This document shows, piece after piece, positions 56,433 through 64,000 of a DNA stretch of 64,000 nt (position 1 is its first letter; every line of letters starts with the position of its first letter). The position numbers and the translations under genes are program-made. The DNA comes from Afifella sp. IM 167 (lineage in GTDB: Bacteria > Pseudomonadota > Alphaproteobacteria > Rhizobiales > Afifellaceae), in contig NZ_NSLC01000005.1 of assembly GCF_020144925.1 (NCBI RefSeq), forward strand, positions 248,001-312,000, written 5' to 3'. Under the pieces are notes generated by a model. That model was not told where the DNA came from. It did no database searches and was given only the letters and a program-made list of their open reading frames with translations.

Positions 56433-56536
56433 CGTGCGATCCGGTAGCGGCAATGCTTCAGTTTCCTATGACGGCGGGTGGAAGGAAAGGTTCCCGAGCG
56501 CTTCCTTGTGCGGGCCGGCCCGCGCTGTGATCGTTC

Positions 56537-56565
56537 TTGTCTCCAAATGCATAGCCAGTTATATA
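56537..56565 (+). promoter_or_regulatory. promoter of the MarR-GNAT pair
   Basis: -35 TTGTCT (56537-56542), 17-base spacer, -10 TATATA (56560-56565). The predicted start is at about 56572, right at the first in-frame ATG (56573). The AT-rich stretch also suits an autoregulatory operator. Confidence 0.55.
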
Positions 56566-56593
56566 AATCCACATGGAAAATCGGAGCCAGTCC

Positions 56594-57094
56594 ATGACCG
56601 AGGATGTCGTCGGTGCGCTGGGCCTGCTCGCGCTCGGCACGCGCCTGAAACGCATCGGCGAGCGCCTGCAGGCCGATACGGACCAGATCATTTCCGAAAG
56701 CGGCCTCGGCATCAGCGCCGGCCGCTATCCCTACCTGGCAAGCCTCGATCGCCTGGGTCCGCTCACCATCGGAGAGCTCGCCGAAGCCGTCGGCGTCAGC
56801 CAGCCGGGCGCGACGCGCAGCGTCCATGTCCTGCTGCGCCAGGGGCTCGTGGAGAGCGAGGCCTCCGAGGAGGACCAGCGGCGCCGGATCGTGCGGCTTT
56901 CCGGCGAGGGGCGGCGGTTGGTGGAAGTCGGCAAGCGCGACATCTGGCCGAGGGTCGAAGCGGCGGTGGCGAGCCTTTGCGCGGACCTCGACGGGCCGCT
57001 TCTCGGCCAGCTCGCGGCGATCGAGGAGGGCCTTGCCGAGGCGCCCCTCGCCCGGCGCGCGGACGGGCGCGGGAAGATGGCGGGCGCGGCATGA
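56594..57094 (+). CDS. MarR family transcriptional regulator
   Basis: 166 residues from ATG 56594, preceded by GGAG at seven bases; an ATG at 56573 would give a leaderless 173-residue form. Winged-helix residues: LTIGELAEAVGVSQPGATRSVHVLLRQGLVESEASEEDQRRRIVRLSGEG, typical of MarR. It probably regulates itself and the GNAT gene that overlaps its stop by ATGA. The effector is unknown. Confidence 0.9.
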   Translation: MTEDVVGALGLLALGTRLKRIGERLQADTDQIISESGLGISAGRYPYLASLDRLGPLTIGELAEAVGVSQPGATRSVHVLLRQGLVESEASEEDQRRRIVRLSGEGRRLVEVGKRDIWPRVEAAVASLCADLDGPLLGQLAAIEEGLAEAPLARRADGRGKMAGAA

Positions 57095-57831
57095 AGGAGC
57101 GTCTCGACCGGCCGATCTGGACGGCGCTGACGGGCCGCCATTCGCACCTTGCCGAGGGTGGCGAGAATGCCCGCCGCTATCCCGCCGATGTCAGCGCCTT
57201 CGTTGCGACGCGCGACGATGGCCCCGAAAGCCTTGCCGCGCTGGCCGCGCTCGCAAGGCCGGGCGAGCCCATGCTCTTCCTTCAGGCGGGCGCTCCCGCC
57301 CTGCCGGAAGGCTTCAGGCTGGAAAAGGCGGCCGATGGCGTGCAGATGGTCGCCGAAAGGCCCTTTCCCCGCATCGAGGATCCCCGCATCGCCCCGCTCG
57401 GACCTGGGGACGCCGCCGAAATGCTGGCGCTCGCCGAGCTGACGAGGCCGGGGCCGTTCTCCCTCAGGGCGCAGAGCCTCGGCAGCTTCTGGGGCGTCAA
57501 GAAAAACGGCCGGTTGATCGCCATGGCCGGCGAGCGGCTGAAGGTGCCGGGCCTGACGGAGCTGAGCGGCCTGTGCACCCATCCCGATGAGCAGGGCAAC
57601 GGCCTCGGCCGGCTGCTCATGACCTATGTGGCGGGCGAGATCTCCGCCCGCGGCGAGGGGGTTTTCCTGCACGCCTACGCCTCGAACGGGAAGGCGATCC
57701 GCCTCTACGAGCGGCTCGGCTTCCGCCTGCGCAGCGCCATGCAGATCGCCTTCGTCGAGCCGGCGGCCTCTGACGGCGCGCGCCCGGGGCGATCTACGGC
57801 CGGATCAGCGTGCCCGCGCCATGGGCGGTGA
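57091..57831 (+). CDS. GNAT family N-acetyltransferase
   Basis: 246 residues. The C-terminal GNAT domain has the acetyl-CoA loop [20 protein letters not shown] (Q/RxxGxG/A pattern) and the closing [23 protein letters not shown]. The N-terminal half matches the FR47-like layout. The acceptor is unknown. It is coupled to the MarR gene and its 3' end overlaps the convergent argB by 38 bases. Confidence 0.86.
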   Translation: MKERLDRPIWTALTGRHSHLAEGGENARRYPADVSAFVATRDDGPESLAALAALARPGEPMLFLQAGAPALPEGFRLEKAADGVQMVAERPFPRIEDPRIAPLGPGDAAEMLALAELTRPGPFSLRAQSLGSFWGVKKNGRLIAMAGERLKVPGLTELSGLCTHPDEQGNGLGRLLMTYVAGEISARGEGVFLHAYASNGKAIRLYERLGFRLRSAMQIAFVEPAASDGARPGRSTAGSACPRHGR

Positions 57832-58690
57832 AGAGCTCCAGAAGCACCGAATGGGCCGCCTTGCCGTCGACGATGACGACGCCTTCCACGCCCCGCTCCA
57901 CCGCCGCGATGCAGGTCTCCACCTTCGGGATCATGCCGCCATGGATGGTGCCGTCGGCGATCAGCGCCTTCGCCTCGGCGACGGTGAGCTCGTCGATCAG
58001 CTTGCCCGCCTTGTCGAGCACGCCCGGAACGTCGGTCAGAAAGAGCAGGCGCGTCGCCTCCAGCGCCCCCGCGATGGCCCCCGCGAAGGTGTCGGCGTTG
58101 ATGTTGTAGGTCTCCCCGTCCCGCCCCGGCGCCACCGGCGCGATCACCGGGATCATCTCCGAGCGCGCCAGAAGGTCGAGGAGCGTGCGGTCGACCTCCA
58201 CCGGCTCGCCGACGAAGCCGAGATCGATCACCTTCTCGATGTTGGAATCCGGATCGACCATGGTGCGCTTCAGCTTCTCGGCGAAGACCATGTTGCCGTC
58301 CTTGCCGCACAGCCCGATCGCCCATTCGCCCTCGGCGTTGATCAGCGCCACGATCTCCTTGTTGATGGAGCCGGCGAGAACCATCTCGACCACCTCCACC
58401 GTCTTGCGGTCGGTGACGCGCAGCCCCCCCTTGAACTCCGAGACGATGCCCATCTTCTCCAGCATGCCGCCGATCTGCGGCCCGCCGCCATGCACCACGA
58501 TCGGGTTGACGCCGGATTGCTTGAGCAGCGCGATGTCGCGGGCGAACGCCTTGGCGAGCGCCAGGTCCCCCATCGCATGGCCGCCGTATTTGACGACGAT
58601 CGTGCGGCCCTCGTAGCGCTGCATGTAGGGCAGGGCCTCCGAAAGGAGCCGTGCCTGGTTGTGGGCCTCGCTGGGGCTCGTCCCGCTCAT
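57794..58690 (-). CDS. argB: acetylglutamate kinase
   Basis: 298 residues from ATG 58690 with GGGAGAG upstream. Catalyses the second step of arginine synthesis. Signatures: [13 protein letters not shown] (ATP loop Lys), [42 protein letters not shown] and [13 protein letters not shown]. The N-terminal extension (residues 1-25) is the hexamer-forming helix of arginine-inhibited enzymes. Downstream convergent overlap with the GNAT gene. Confidence 0.97.
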   Translation of the reverse strand: MSGTSPSEAHNQARLLSEALPYMQRYEGRTIVVKYGGHAMGDLALAKAFARDIALLKQSGVNPIVVHGGGPQIGGMLEKMGIVSEFKGGLRVTDRKTVEVVEMVLAGSINKEIVALINAEGEWAIGLCGKDGNMVFAEKLKRTMVDPDSNIEKVIDLGFVGEPVEVDRTLLDLLARSEMIPVIAPVAPGRDGETYNINADTFAGAIAGALEATRLLFLTDVPGVLDKAGKLIDELTVAEAKALIADGTIHGGMIPKVETCIAAVERGVEGVVIVDGKAAHSVLLELFTAHGAGTLIRP

Positions 58691-58770
58691 CCTGTCTCTC
58701 CCGAGGTGACGTTGCGCGCGGCGCCTTTCTCCGCTTTCGGGCAGGTCGTCTCGCGCGCGTGCCGGTGGGT

Positions 58771-59439
58771 TCAGTCGAAGGGCTCGCTGTCTAGCAATCC
58801 TTCGCCCCCTTGCCAATCGAGGAGGCTCTCGGCCGCCTTGCGCAGCTCCGAAAGCCCGCCGCCCTTGACGCTCGACGTGGCGAGGATTTCCGGAAAGGCG
58901 GCCGGGCGCTTGGCGATCGCCTCGCCGGTCGCCGCGATCAGCCGGTCAAGCTCGCCGGGCTTCAGCTTGTCGGCCTTGGTCAGCACGATCTGGTAGGTCA
59001 CGGCGGCCTTGTCGAGCTCCTTCATCACCGTCAGGTCGGCGGCCTTCAGCCCGTGGCGCGCATCGACGAGGAGGAAGACGCGCCGGAGCGTTGCCCGCCC
59101 GCGCAGATAGTCGTGGATGAGCTTCGTCCAGTCGGCCACCTTGTCCTTCGGCGCCTTGGCGAAGCCGTAGCCGGGCATATCGACGAGCGCCATGGGCGGC
59201 GCCTCCTCCGCCTCGCCGGCAAGGTCGGGCACGAAGAAGTTGAGCGCCTGCGTGCGTCCGGGCGTCTTGGAGGTGCGCGCAAGGTCCTTCTGCGCCGTCA
59301 GCGCGTTGATGAGGCTCGACTTGCCGACATTGGAGCGGCCGGCGAAGGCGATCTCCACCGGTCCCTCCGGCGGCAGGGCGGCAAGGTTGGGCGCCGAAAG
59401 GACGAAGCGCCAGGAATTGGAGAAGAGGGCGTCGGACAT
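58771..59439 (-). CDS. engB: ribosome biogenesis GTP-binding protein EngB/YihA
   Basis: 222 residues. G1 [15 protein letters not shown]2 Thr region [12 protein letters not shown]3 [12 protein letters not shown]4 [10 protein letters not shown] are all present. It is an essential GTPase in large ribosomal subunit assembly. In many Rhizobiales the next gene upstream is yidC; here two extra genes intervene. Confidence 0.96.
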   Translation of the reverse strand: MSDALFSNSWRFVLSAPNLAALPPEGPVEIAFAGRSNVGKSSLINALTAQKDLARTSKTPGRTQALNFFVPDLAGEAEEAPPMALVDMPGYGFAKAPKDKVADWTKLIHDYLRGRATLRRVFLLVDARHGLKAADLTVMKELDKAAVTYQIVLTKADKLKPGELDRLIAATGEAIAKRPAAFPEILATSSVKGGGLSELRKAAESLLDWQGGEGLLDSEPFD

Positions 59440-59456
59440 GCGCCCCTCTTAGGGCT

Positions 59457-61115
59457 CTACTGGGGCGGATACCAGTAGCTCGCCGCCGCCTCGCCGCGTC
59501 GGATCACCACGAACTGGTTGGCGAACACCCGGTAGGGGTGGCTCCATTCCCCGTCCGGCCATTCGATGCGGATTTCCGCGCGCTCGGCCGTGCCGAGCCC
59601 GACATGCACGAAACCGGCGCTGCCGGAGGCATGGCCGCCGCCGGTCTGGATCCGGCGCGCCATCACATGCGTGCCCGTCTTCACCGAGAGCCGGGCGCCG
59701 ACGGCGTTGCGGTTGGCGCCTTCCTGCGAGACCGCGATCTCGACGAAATTGCCGAGCGGGGCGGCGCCGAGGCCGGTCTTGACCCCGCAATTGCGAAACA
59801 GGCTGACCGGCGCCTCGCGGTTGACCACCACGAGGTCGAGCATCCCGTCGAGATTGAGGTCGGCGATCGCCGCGCCGCGCCCGCGCCGGTCGAGCGCGAT
59901 GCCCGCCTCCTTGCCCGCCTCCGCAAAGCCGCCCTGCCACAGGCCGAGGAGAAGGTTGTCCGGGTCGAAGGCGGCGAAATCCGGCATCGCCTCCACATTG
60001 CCCTTGGCGATGAAGAGGTCGGAAAGCCCGTCATTGTTGAAATCGGCGAAGCCCGCATGCCAGGCGGTGGAGGGCTTCAGGTCGCCGCCCGTATAGGGCC
60101 GGTGCGCCATCGCGCCGAGATCGTAAGCGATGTTCTCGTAGACCGGCCGGTCCTCCTCGGCCTCCGGGTCCAGCTTTTCCAGCTTGTTGTCGCCCATGGA
60201 GGTCAGCGCGTATTCCGGGTAGCCGTCGGCGTCGAGATCGGCCTCGGCGATGCCCATTCCCCAGATCATCAGCCGCCGCCAGCCGTCGGACGCCGTATAG
60301 AGCTTCGGCGGGCGCTTCGGCGGCACCTTCCACAGCTGCTCCTCGCCGCCGCGATAGTACTGCCGGTCGTTGGTGATCCTGAGCGAAGCCTCGCCCGAGC
60401 GGTTCCAGTCGGTAAAGAGCATCGACAGGGCGCAATAGCCGGGAGAAAGCGTGTCCGGGTCCGAATAGTCCGGCGCGGCGGCGCCGGCCCTGTCCGTTTT
60501 CTGCGGCCGGAACAGGAAATTGTCGTGGCAGGTGCCCCAGGGCGAACCGGGCGCCGAGCGGTCGACATACTGGCCGAAGGCGAGTGTCGGAAAGGCTTCG
60601 CCCGGCTCCCATTCGGCGGCGAAGGCCGTCGTCCAGCCGCGCCCGCCGTCGAAGCCGAAGGCGCGGTTCGCCACCTCGAAGCGGCACGCGCCCTTGCCCT
60701 TCAGGAGAAGGTTTTCCCCGACGCGAAGCACCGCAAGGTCCATGATCCCGTCATTGTCGATGTCGAGCGGGTAGGCGCCGGTGACCCGGGTGAGGTCGCG
60801 CCCCGAAAGCCCGGTCTCGCCTTTGGCGAAGCGAAGGGCCCCGCCGACCTCGCTCCGGTTGACGTAGAGCGCCGCTTCGTTCTTGCCGCCGGCAAGGAAG
60901 AGGTCGGGCCGCCTGTCGTCGTTGCAGTCGAAGGCCGCGACGCCCCCGCCGACGAAATACTCCCACGGTCCGCCATAGACATGCGCGATCCCGGCCGCCG
61001 CCGCCTCTTCGGCAAGGACCGGGATGTCGCCGGGCGGCTTCGGCGCGGGGGCATCCTCGGAGAGGGCAGGCGGGGCGGTGAGAACGGCGGCGAGGAGGCC
61101 GACAAGCGCCTGCAT
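59457..61115 (-). CDS. secreted FG-GAP/ASPIC-UnbV (CRTAC1-like) protein
   Basis: 552 residues with a signal peptide (MQALVGLLAAVLTAPPALS). At least five calcium-binding beta-propeller loops of FG-GAP type are visible: DCNDDRRPDLF, DIDNDGIMDLA, DLDADGYPEYA, DFNNDGLSDLF and DLNLDGMLDLV. The C-terminal ASPIC/UnbV domain follows (NRNAVGARLSVKTG, GGGHASGSAGFVHVGLG, EIRIEWPDG). These proteins are extracytoplasmic and of unclear function. ATG 61115 is chosen. It lies 17 bases upstream of engB on the same strand and next to a di-heme peroxidase-like gene, forming a pair that breaks the engB-yidC order. Confidence 0.88.
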   Translation of the reverse strand: MQALVGLLAAVLTAPPALSEDAPAPKPPGDIPVLAEEAAAAGIAHVYGGPWEYFVGGGVAAFDCNDDRRPDLFLAGGKNEAALYVNRSEVGGALRFAKGETGLSGRDLTRVTGAYPLDIDNDGIMDLAVLRVGENLLLKGKGACRFEVANRAFGFDGGRGWTTAFAAEWEPGEAFPTLAFGQYVDRSAPGSPWGTCHDNFLFRPQKTDRAGAAAPDYSDPDTLSPGYCALSMLFTDWNRSGEASLRITNDRQYYRGGEEQLWKVPPKRPPKLYTASDGWRRLMIWGMGIAEADLDADGYPEYALTSMGDNKLEKLDPEAEEDRPVYENIAYDLGAMAHRPYTGGDLKPSTAWHAGFADFNNDGLSDLFIAKGNVEAMPDFAAFDPDNLLLGLWQGGFAEAGKEAGIALDRRGRGAAIADLNLDGMLDLVVVNREAPVSLFRNCGVKTGLGAAPLGNFVEIAVSQEGANRNAVGARLSVKTGTHVMARRIQTGGGHASGSAGFVHVGLGTAERAEIRIEWPDGEWSHPYRVFANQFVVIRRGEAAASYWYPPQ

Positions 61116-61168
61116 CCGGCACCAGGCATCCCATGGCTGGTCGGCTCGCGCGGCGCGCGCCTCCGCCT

Positions 61169-61222
61169 CCCCCTTGTGGGAAGGTCGACGCTCCGCGCGG
61201 CGTAAGGAGCGGCGGGTGGGGG
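61169..61222. repeat. imperfect palindromic extragenic element between the di-heme gene and the ASPIC gene
   Basis: Outer CCCCC (61169-61173) / GGGGG (61218-61222) and inner CGCTCC (61189-61194) / GGAGCG (61206-61211) make a long imperfect hairpin. The left arm CCCCCTTGTGGGAAGGTCG looks like a dispersed repeat common in Rhizobiales intergenic DNA. It occupies most of the 149-base spacer and may attenuate transcription between the two genes. Confidence 0.5.
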
Positions 61223-61264
61223 AAGATCCCCCCACGCGCATCCCCGTCTCGCCCGCCCGTTCCT

Positions 61265-62734
61265 TCATTGCAGCACCAGGCTTCGCAGGAACGCGATCAC
61301 GTCCTCGCGCGCCTCTTCGCCGGCGGCGAGCCAGGCTTTGCGCGCATCCGTCGCTTCGCCGCCATGCGCCTCGATCACCTCGGCGAGCGAGAGGATGTCG
61401 CCGCGATGGCCGTAGGGCGCCGTCGAGCCGACGCCCCAGAGCTCGGCCGTCATGAAGGCGTCGCGCTCCACGAAACGCTGGGCGAGAAGCTCGTTGCCGA
61501 GCCGGTCGATCCCCACATCCGCGATGATATGGCGCTTCAGGTCGCCGAAGAGCGGCACCAGCACCTCGCCGGCCGCGTTGCGCGGCAGGCTCCGGGCCCA
61601 TTGTGTCACTCCAAGGTCGAGGAGGATCGGCCGGGCGACGTCGCCTAGCCGCAGCGTGCCGGCGGCGTCGTCCGGACCGGGATCGGTGAAGGCGAGGCTC
61701 TTCAGCGGCAGGAAGGGCCGGTGGCAGGCTGCACAGCCCATCTGCGCGAACAGGCTTTCGCCCCGCCCGGCCGCCTCGGCCCATCGCGGCGGCAGGTCGG
61801 CCTTGCGGCCCGGCGGCGAAAGGCTCGCCTGGAAGGCGACGAGGGCGGAGATATCGCCGGGCGAGAGCTCGTCCGAAACGCCGTCCTCGTCGAAGTCGCC
61901 GCTGCCCGTCCAGCGCGCCCCGAAGCGCTCCTCGGCCTGCATGCCGTGGTGCTGGTTGGCGGCGTTGATGGAAAACTGCCGCAGCGAGGTCATCACCCCC
62001 TTCTGGCTGAAGGGACGCACGACGAGATCGGTGTCGATGCCTTCAAGGCCGGAAAGATCCACCGTTCCGTCCGCCGCCGCCGTCAGCTTGCCGAAGCCGA
62101 CGCCCTTGGCGGAAAGCGCCACGGTAGCGGGCGCGCCGCTGGCGCGCGCCTTCCTCAGGCCCTCGCTGCGCTGGGCCTTGAGTTCGCCCGTCATCTCGCG
62201 GGCCAGGAGCTCGATCAGCCCGGCGCCGAAGAGATGCGTCGTGCCCCGCTCGTTGGAGAATTGCGGGTCGAGGCTGTCGAAATCGGGCGTGTCGAAGCCT
62301 TCCGACACGAAGGCGTTGGCCGTGAACGGGCCGGACCCGCCGGCGACCGGCTCGTGGTGGCACGAAGAGCAGGAATTGGCGTCGAGCCCCGTGCGGGAAA
62401 AGGCGGTCTCCACCGCCCGCTTTCGCCGTGTCGGGATGATGGCCTGCGTCGCCATCGGTCGCCCGGCCCCGTCGGCGCGGGTGAATTTTCCGGTAAACAG
62501 CCGCTCGCCATCCGAAATCAGCGCCTCGAGCCGGTCCTTGTCCAGCGGGCCGGCGAGCGCCTCGTAGTCGAGATGGCGGGTGACGACGCGCTCGCTCCAG
62601 GGCGCCGGTTCGTCAGCGCCGGCGAAGGCGGGCTGTGCGCACATCACAAGCGCGGCGAGAAATCCCGCGCCGGGGCTGCGACGACAAGGCGGATGCTGGC
62701 CGCTCTGCTGCGGCCGGCCGGGGGCTGCGCCCAT
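61265..62734 (-). CDS. di-heme oxidoreductase/peroxidase-like cytochrome c (DHOR family)
   Basis: 489 residues with a signal peptide (AALVMCAQPAFAGA) and ATG 62734 preceded by GGGAGGAAAC. Two heme sites: CSSCH (122-126), followed by HEPVAGGSG, and CAACH (334-338). The DHOR/DUF1111 blocks RGTTHLFGAGLIELLA and AELWGVGSTAPYGHRGDILSLAEVIEAHGG are clear. A DFDEDGVSDE loop (281-290) may bind calcium. Family members are periplasmic peroxidase-like proteins of largely unknown substrate. The linked ASPIC/UnbV protein may be its partner. Confidence 0.9.
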   Translation of the reverse strand: MGAAPGRPQQSGQHPPCRRSPGAGFLAALVMCAQPAFAGADEPAPWSERVVTRHLDYEALAGPLDKDRLEALISDGERLFTGKFTRADGAGRPMATQAIIPTRRKRAVETAFSRTGLDANSCSSCHHEPVAGGSGPFTANAFVSEGFDTPDFDSLDPQFSNERGTTHLFGAGLIELLAREMTGELKAQRSEGLRKARASGAPATVALSAKGVGFGKLTAAADGTVDLSGLEGIDTDLVVRPFSQKGVMTSLRQFSINAANQHHGMQAEERFGARWTGSGDFDEDGVSDELSPGDISALVAFQASLSPPGRKADLPPRWAEAAGRGESLFAQMGCAACHRPFLPLKSLAFTDPGPDDAAGTLRLGDVARPILLDLGVTQWARSLPRNAAGEVLVPLFGDLKRHIIADVGIDRLGNELLAQRFVERDAFMTAELWGVGSTAPYGHRGDILSLAEVIEAHGGEATDARKAWLAAGEEAREDVIAFLRSLVLQ

Positions 62735-62867
62735 TCTCGTTTCCTCCCGGGCGAAGCTTCTCCCGAAAGGCGTGGCCGGTGCAAGCAGACTGCGCGCGGG
62801 CCTGTGCGAGCAAAGTGCGAGTGGGGCGGGGCGGCGTTCGCCCCGCCGATGGCGGTCGGCCGAAGAG

Positions 62868-64000
62868 CTATTCGGCTTCGCTCTTCTTGCCGCCGAACAT
62901 GCCCCTGAGATTGTCCCACAGCTCGATCTTGACGCCGTTCTTGCGCATGATCACGCCCTGCTGCAGCGCCGAGAGGGTGTTGTTCCAGGCCCAGTAGATG
63001 ACGAGGCCGGCCGGGAACGAGGCGAGCATGAAGGTGAAGATCACCGGCATCCAGGAGAAGATCATCTGCTGCGTCTTGTCCGGCGGCTGCGGGTTCATGC
63101 GCATCTGCACGAACATCGTCACGCCCATGATCAGCGGCCAAAGGCCGAGATGCAGGAAGGACGGCGCGTCGAAGGGCAACAGCCCGAAGAGCGTGAAGAC
63201 GTTCGTCGGATCGGGCGCCGAAAGGTCCTGGATCCAGCCGAAGAAGGGCGCGTGCCGCATCTCGATGGTGACGAACAGAACCTTGTAGAGCGAGAAGAAG
63301 ACCGGAATCTGGATGAGGACGGGCCAGCAGCCGGCGAGCGGATTGATCTTCTCGCGCTTGTAGAGCTCCATCATCTCGCGCTGCATGCCGGCCTTGTCGT
63401 CCTTGTGCCGCTCCTGCAGCTTTTTGATCTGCGGTTGCAGCTTCTTCATCTTCGACATCGACGTGTACGACTTGTTCGCCAGCGGGAAGAAGATGGCTTT
63501 GACGATGACGGTGACCGCGAGGATCGCGAGGCCGAAATTGCCGAGGAAGCGGAAGAGGAAGTCGATGACCTGGAACATCGGCTTCGTCAGGAAGTAGAAC
63601 CAGCCCCAGTCGATCAGCAGGTTGAGGCGGTCGACGCCGGGATTCTCCTCATACTGGTTGAGGAGCTGCACGACCTTGGCGCCGGCGAAGAGGCGCGTCT
63701 CGCTGGTCGCCGTGCCGCCGGCCGGCGCGGAGACCGCGTCGCCGAGGAAATCGGCCTGGTAGGTTTCGACCGGGCCCGCCTCGCTCCGCAGGAAGCGGCC
63801 CTGGAAGGGCGTTCCCCCGGCCGGGATCAGCGCCGAGGCCCAGTATTTGTCGGTGATGCCGAGCCAGCCGCTGGAGACCTTCGGCGGCGTCACCTGCTCC
63901 TCCTCGAGGTCGGAATAGTCGACCTCCCTGAGCCCGTCGTCGCCGAAGACGCCGATCGGCCCCTCATGGAGGATGTAATAGGCTTGCCCTGCCGGCCTGC
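62868..64000 (-). CDS. yidC: membrane protein insertase YidC (N-terminal part beyond window)
   Basis: The frame is open to the window edge, giving about 377 C-terminal residues. The periplasmic P1 domain end ([43 protein letters not shown]) and the conserved 60 kDa insertase domain are visible: [92 protein letters not shown]. It inserts membrane proteins with or without SecYEG. Apparently intact in the part shown. Confidence 0.97.
   Translation of the reverse strand, partial: RPAGQAYYILHEGPIGVFGDDGLREVDYSDLEEEQVTPPKVSSGWLGITDKYWASALIPAGGTPFQGRFLRSEAGPVETYQADFLGDAVSAPAGGTATSETRLFAGAKVVQLLNQYEENPGVDRLNLLIDWGWFYFLTKPMFQVIDFLFRFLGNFGLAILAVTVIVKAIFFPLANKSYTSMSKMKKLQPQIKKLQERHKDDKAGMQREMMELYKREKINPLAGCWPVLIQIPVFFSLYKVLFVTIEMRHAPFFGWIQDLSAPDPTNVFTLFGLLPFDAPSFLHLGLWPLIMGVTMFVQMRMNPQPPDKTQQMIFSWMPVIFTFMLASFPAGLVIYWAWNNTLSALQQGVIMRKNGVKIELWDNLRGMFGGKKSEAE

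Noticed and set aside
59538-61205. 555-residue open frame on the plus strand opposite the ASPIC/UnbV gene
   Set aside because: The minus-strand reading has signal peptide, calcium loops and ASPIC domain; the plus-strand one has none.

Overview
The window is a continuous piece of a GC-rich alphaproteobacterial chromosome, most likely from the Hyphomicrobiales (Rhizobiales). The basis is gene content and order: RegB/ActS-RegA/ActR next to an ALAS-type hemA, a complete cpa/tad pilus locus, yejA1A2BEF, dapD-DUF805-DUF805-dapE-truA-fmt-def, recR-ybaB-dnaX-ffs, and argB-engB followed by yidC. Family-level placement is not possible from the sequence alone. Coding density is very high. Many gene pairs overlap by the 4 bases ATGA or GTGA. 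I see no tRNA, rRNA, insertion sequence, prophage or CRISPR array.

Layout. 1-408: the 3' end of rpoN. 517-7845: a sugar uptake and catabolism operon (xylose isomerase, a second TIM-barrel isomerase, a Gfo/Idh dehydrogenase and an ATPase-permease-binding protein transporter) that ends in a strong terminator. 7982-8497: mmcB. 8542-12146: the redox sensor pair RegA/RegB divergent from hemA, with an FNR/FixK-type box in front of hemA. 12265-15145: AbrB-type membrane protein, aminotransferase, mscL. 15170-27239: the Tad/Flp pilus locus (TadG-like, TadE-like and an isolated CpaC N-domain protein on the minus strand; flp, cpaA-F, tadB, tadC on the plus strand; tadD on the minus strand). Its spacers contain several CtrA-like TTAA-N7-TTAA sites.

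27393-30945: M17 aminopeptidase, small MarR-like protein, NlpC/P60 hydrolase and FkbM methyltransferase. 30912-39745 (minus): ghrA and the yejA1A2BEF peptide importer. 39919-41112 (minus): a membrane-anchored cytochrome c with two heme domains. 41274-44404: kdsB, pheA, nudC, HIT protein. 44528-50256: lysine/DAP genes (dapD, dapE) with two DUF805 proteins, then truA, fmt, def. 50344-55131: rmuC, a hicA-hicB toxin-antitoxin pair, recR, ybaB, dnaX and the SRP RNA. 55223-59439: HAD nucleotidase, small secreted protein, MarR-GNAT pair, argB, engB. 59457-62734: a two-gene cassette of a secreted FG-GAP/ASPIC-UnbV protein and a di-heme peroxidase-like cytochrome, sitting between engB and yidC. 62868-64000: yidC, cut by the window end.

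Most of the window is housekeeping or well-known accessory content. The parts I judge most worth following are the ASPIC/UnbV plus di-heme cassette between engB and yidC, the tandem di-heme cytochrome c, the sugar operon that has xylA but no xylulokinase, the CtrA-like sites and isolated CpaC N-domain protein in the pilus locus, and the FNR-type promoter geometry of hemA next to RegBA. All functional statements rest on recognised motifs and family knowledge; no database search was run.
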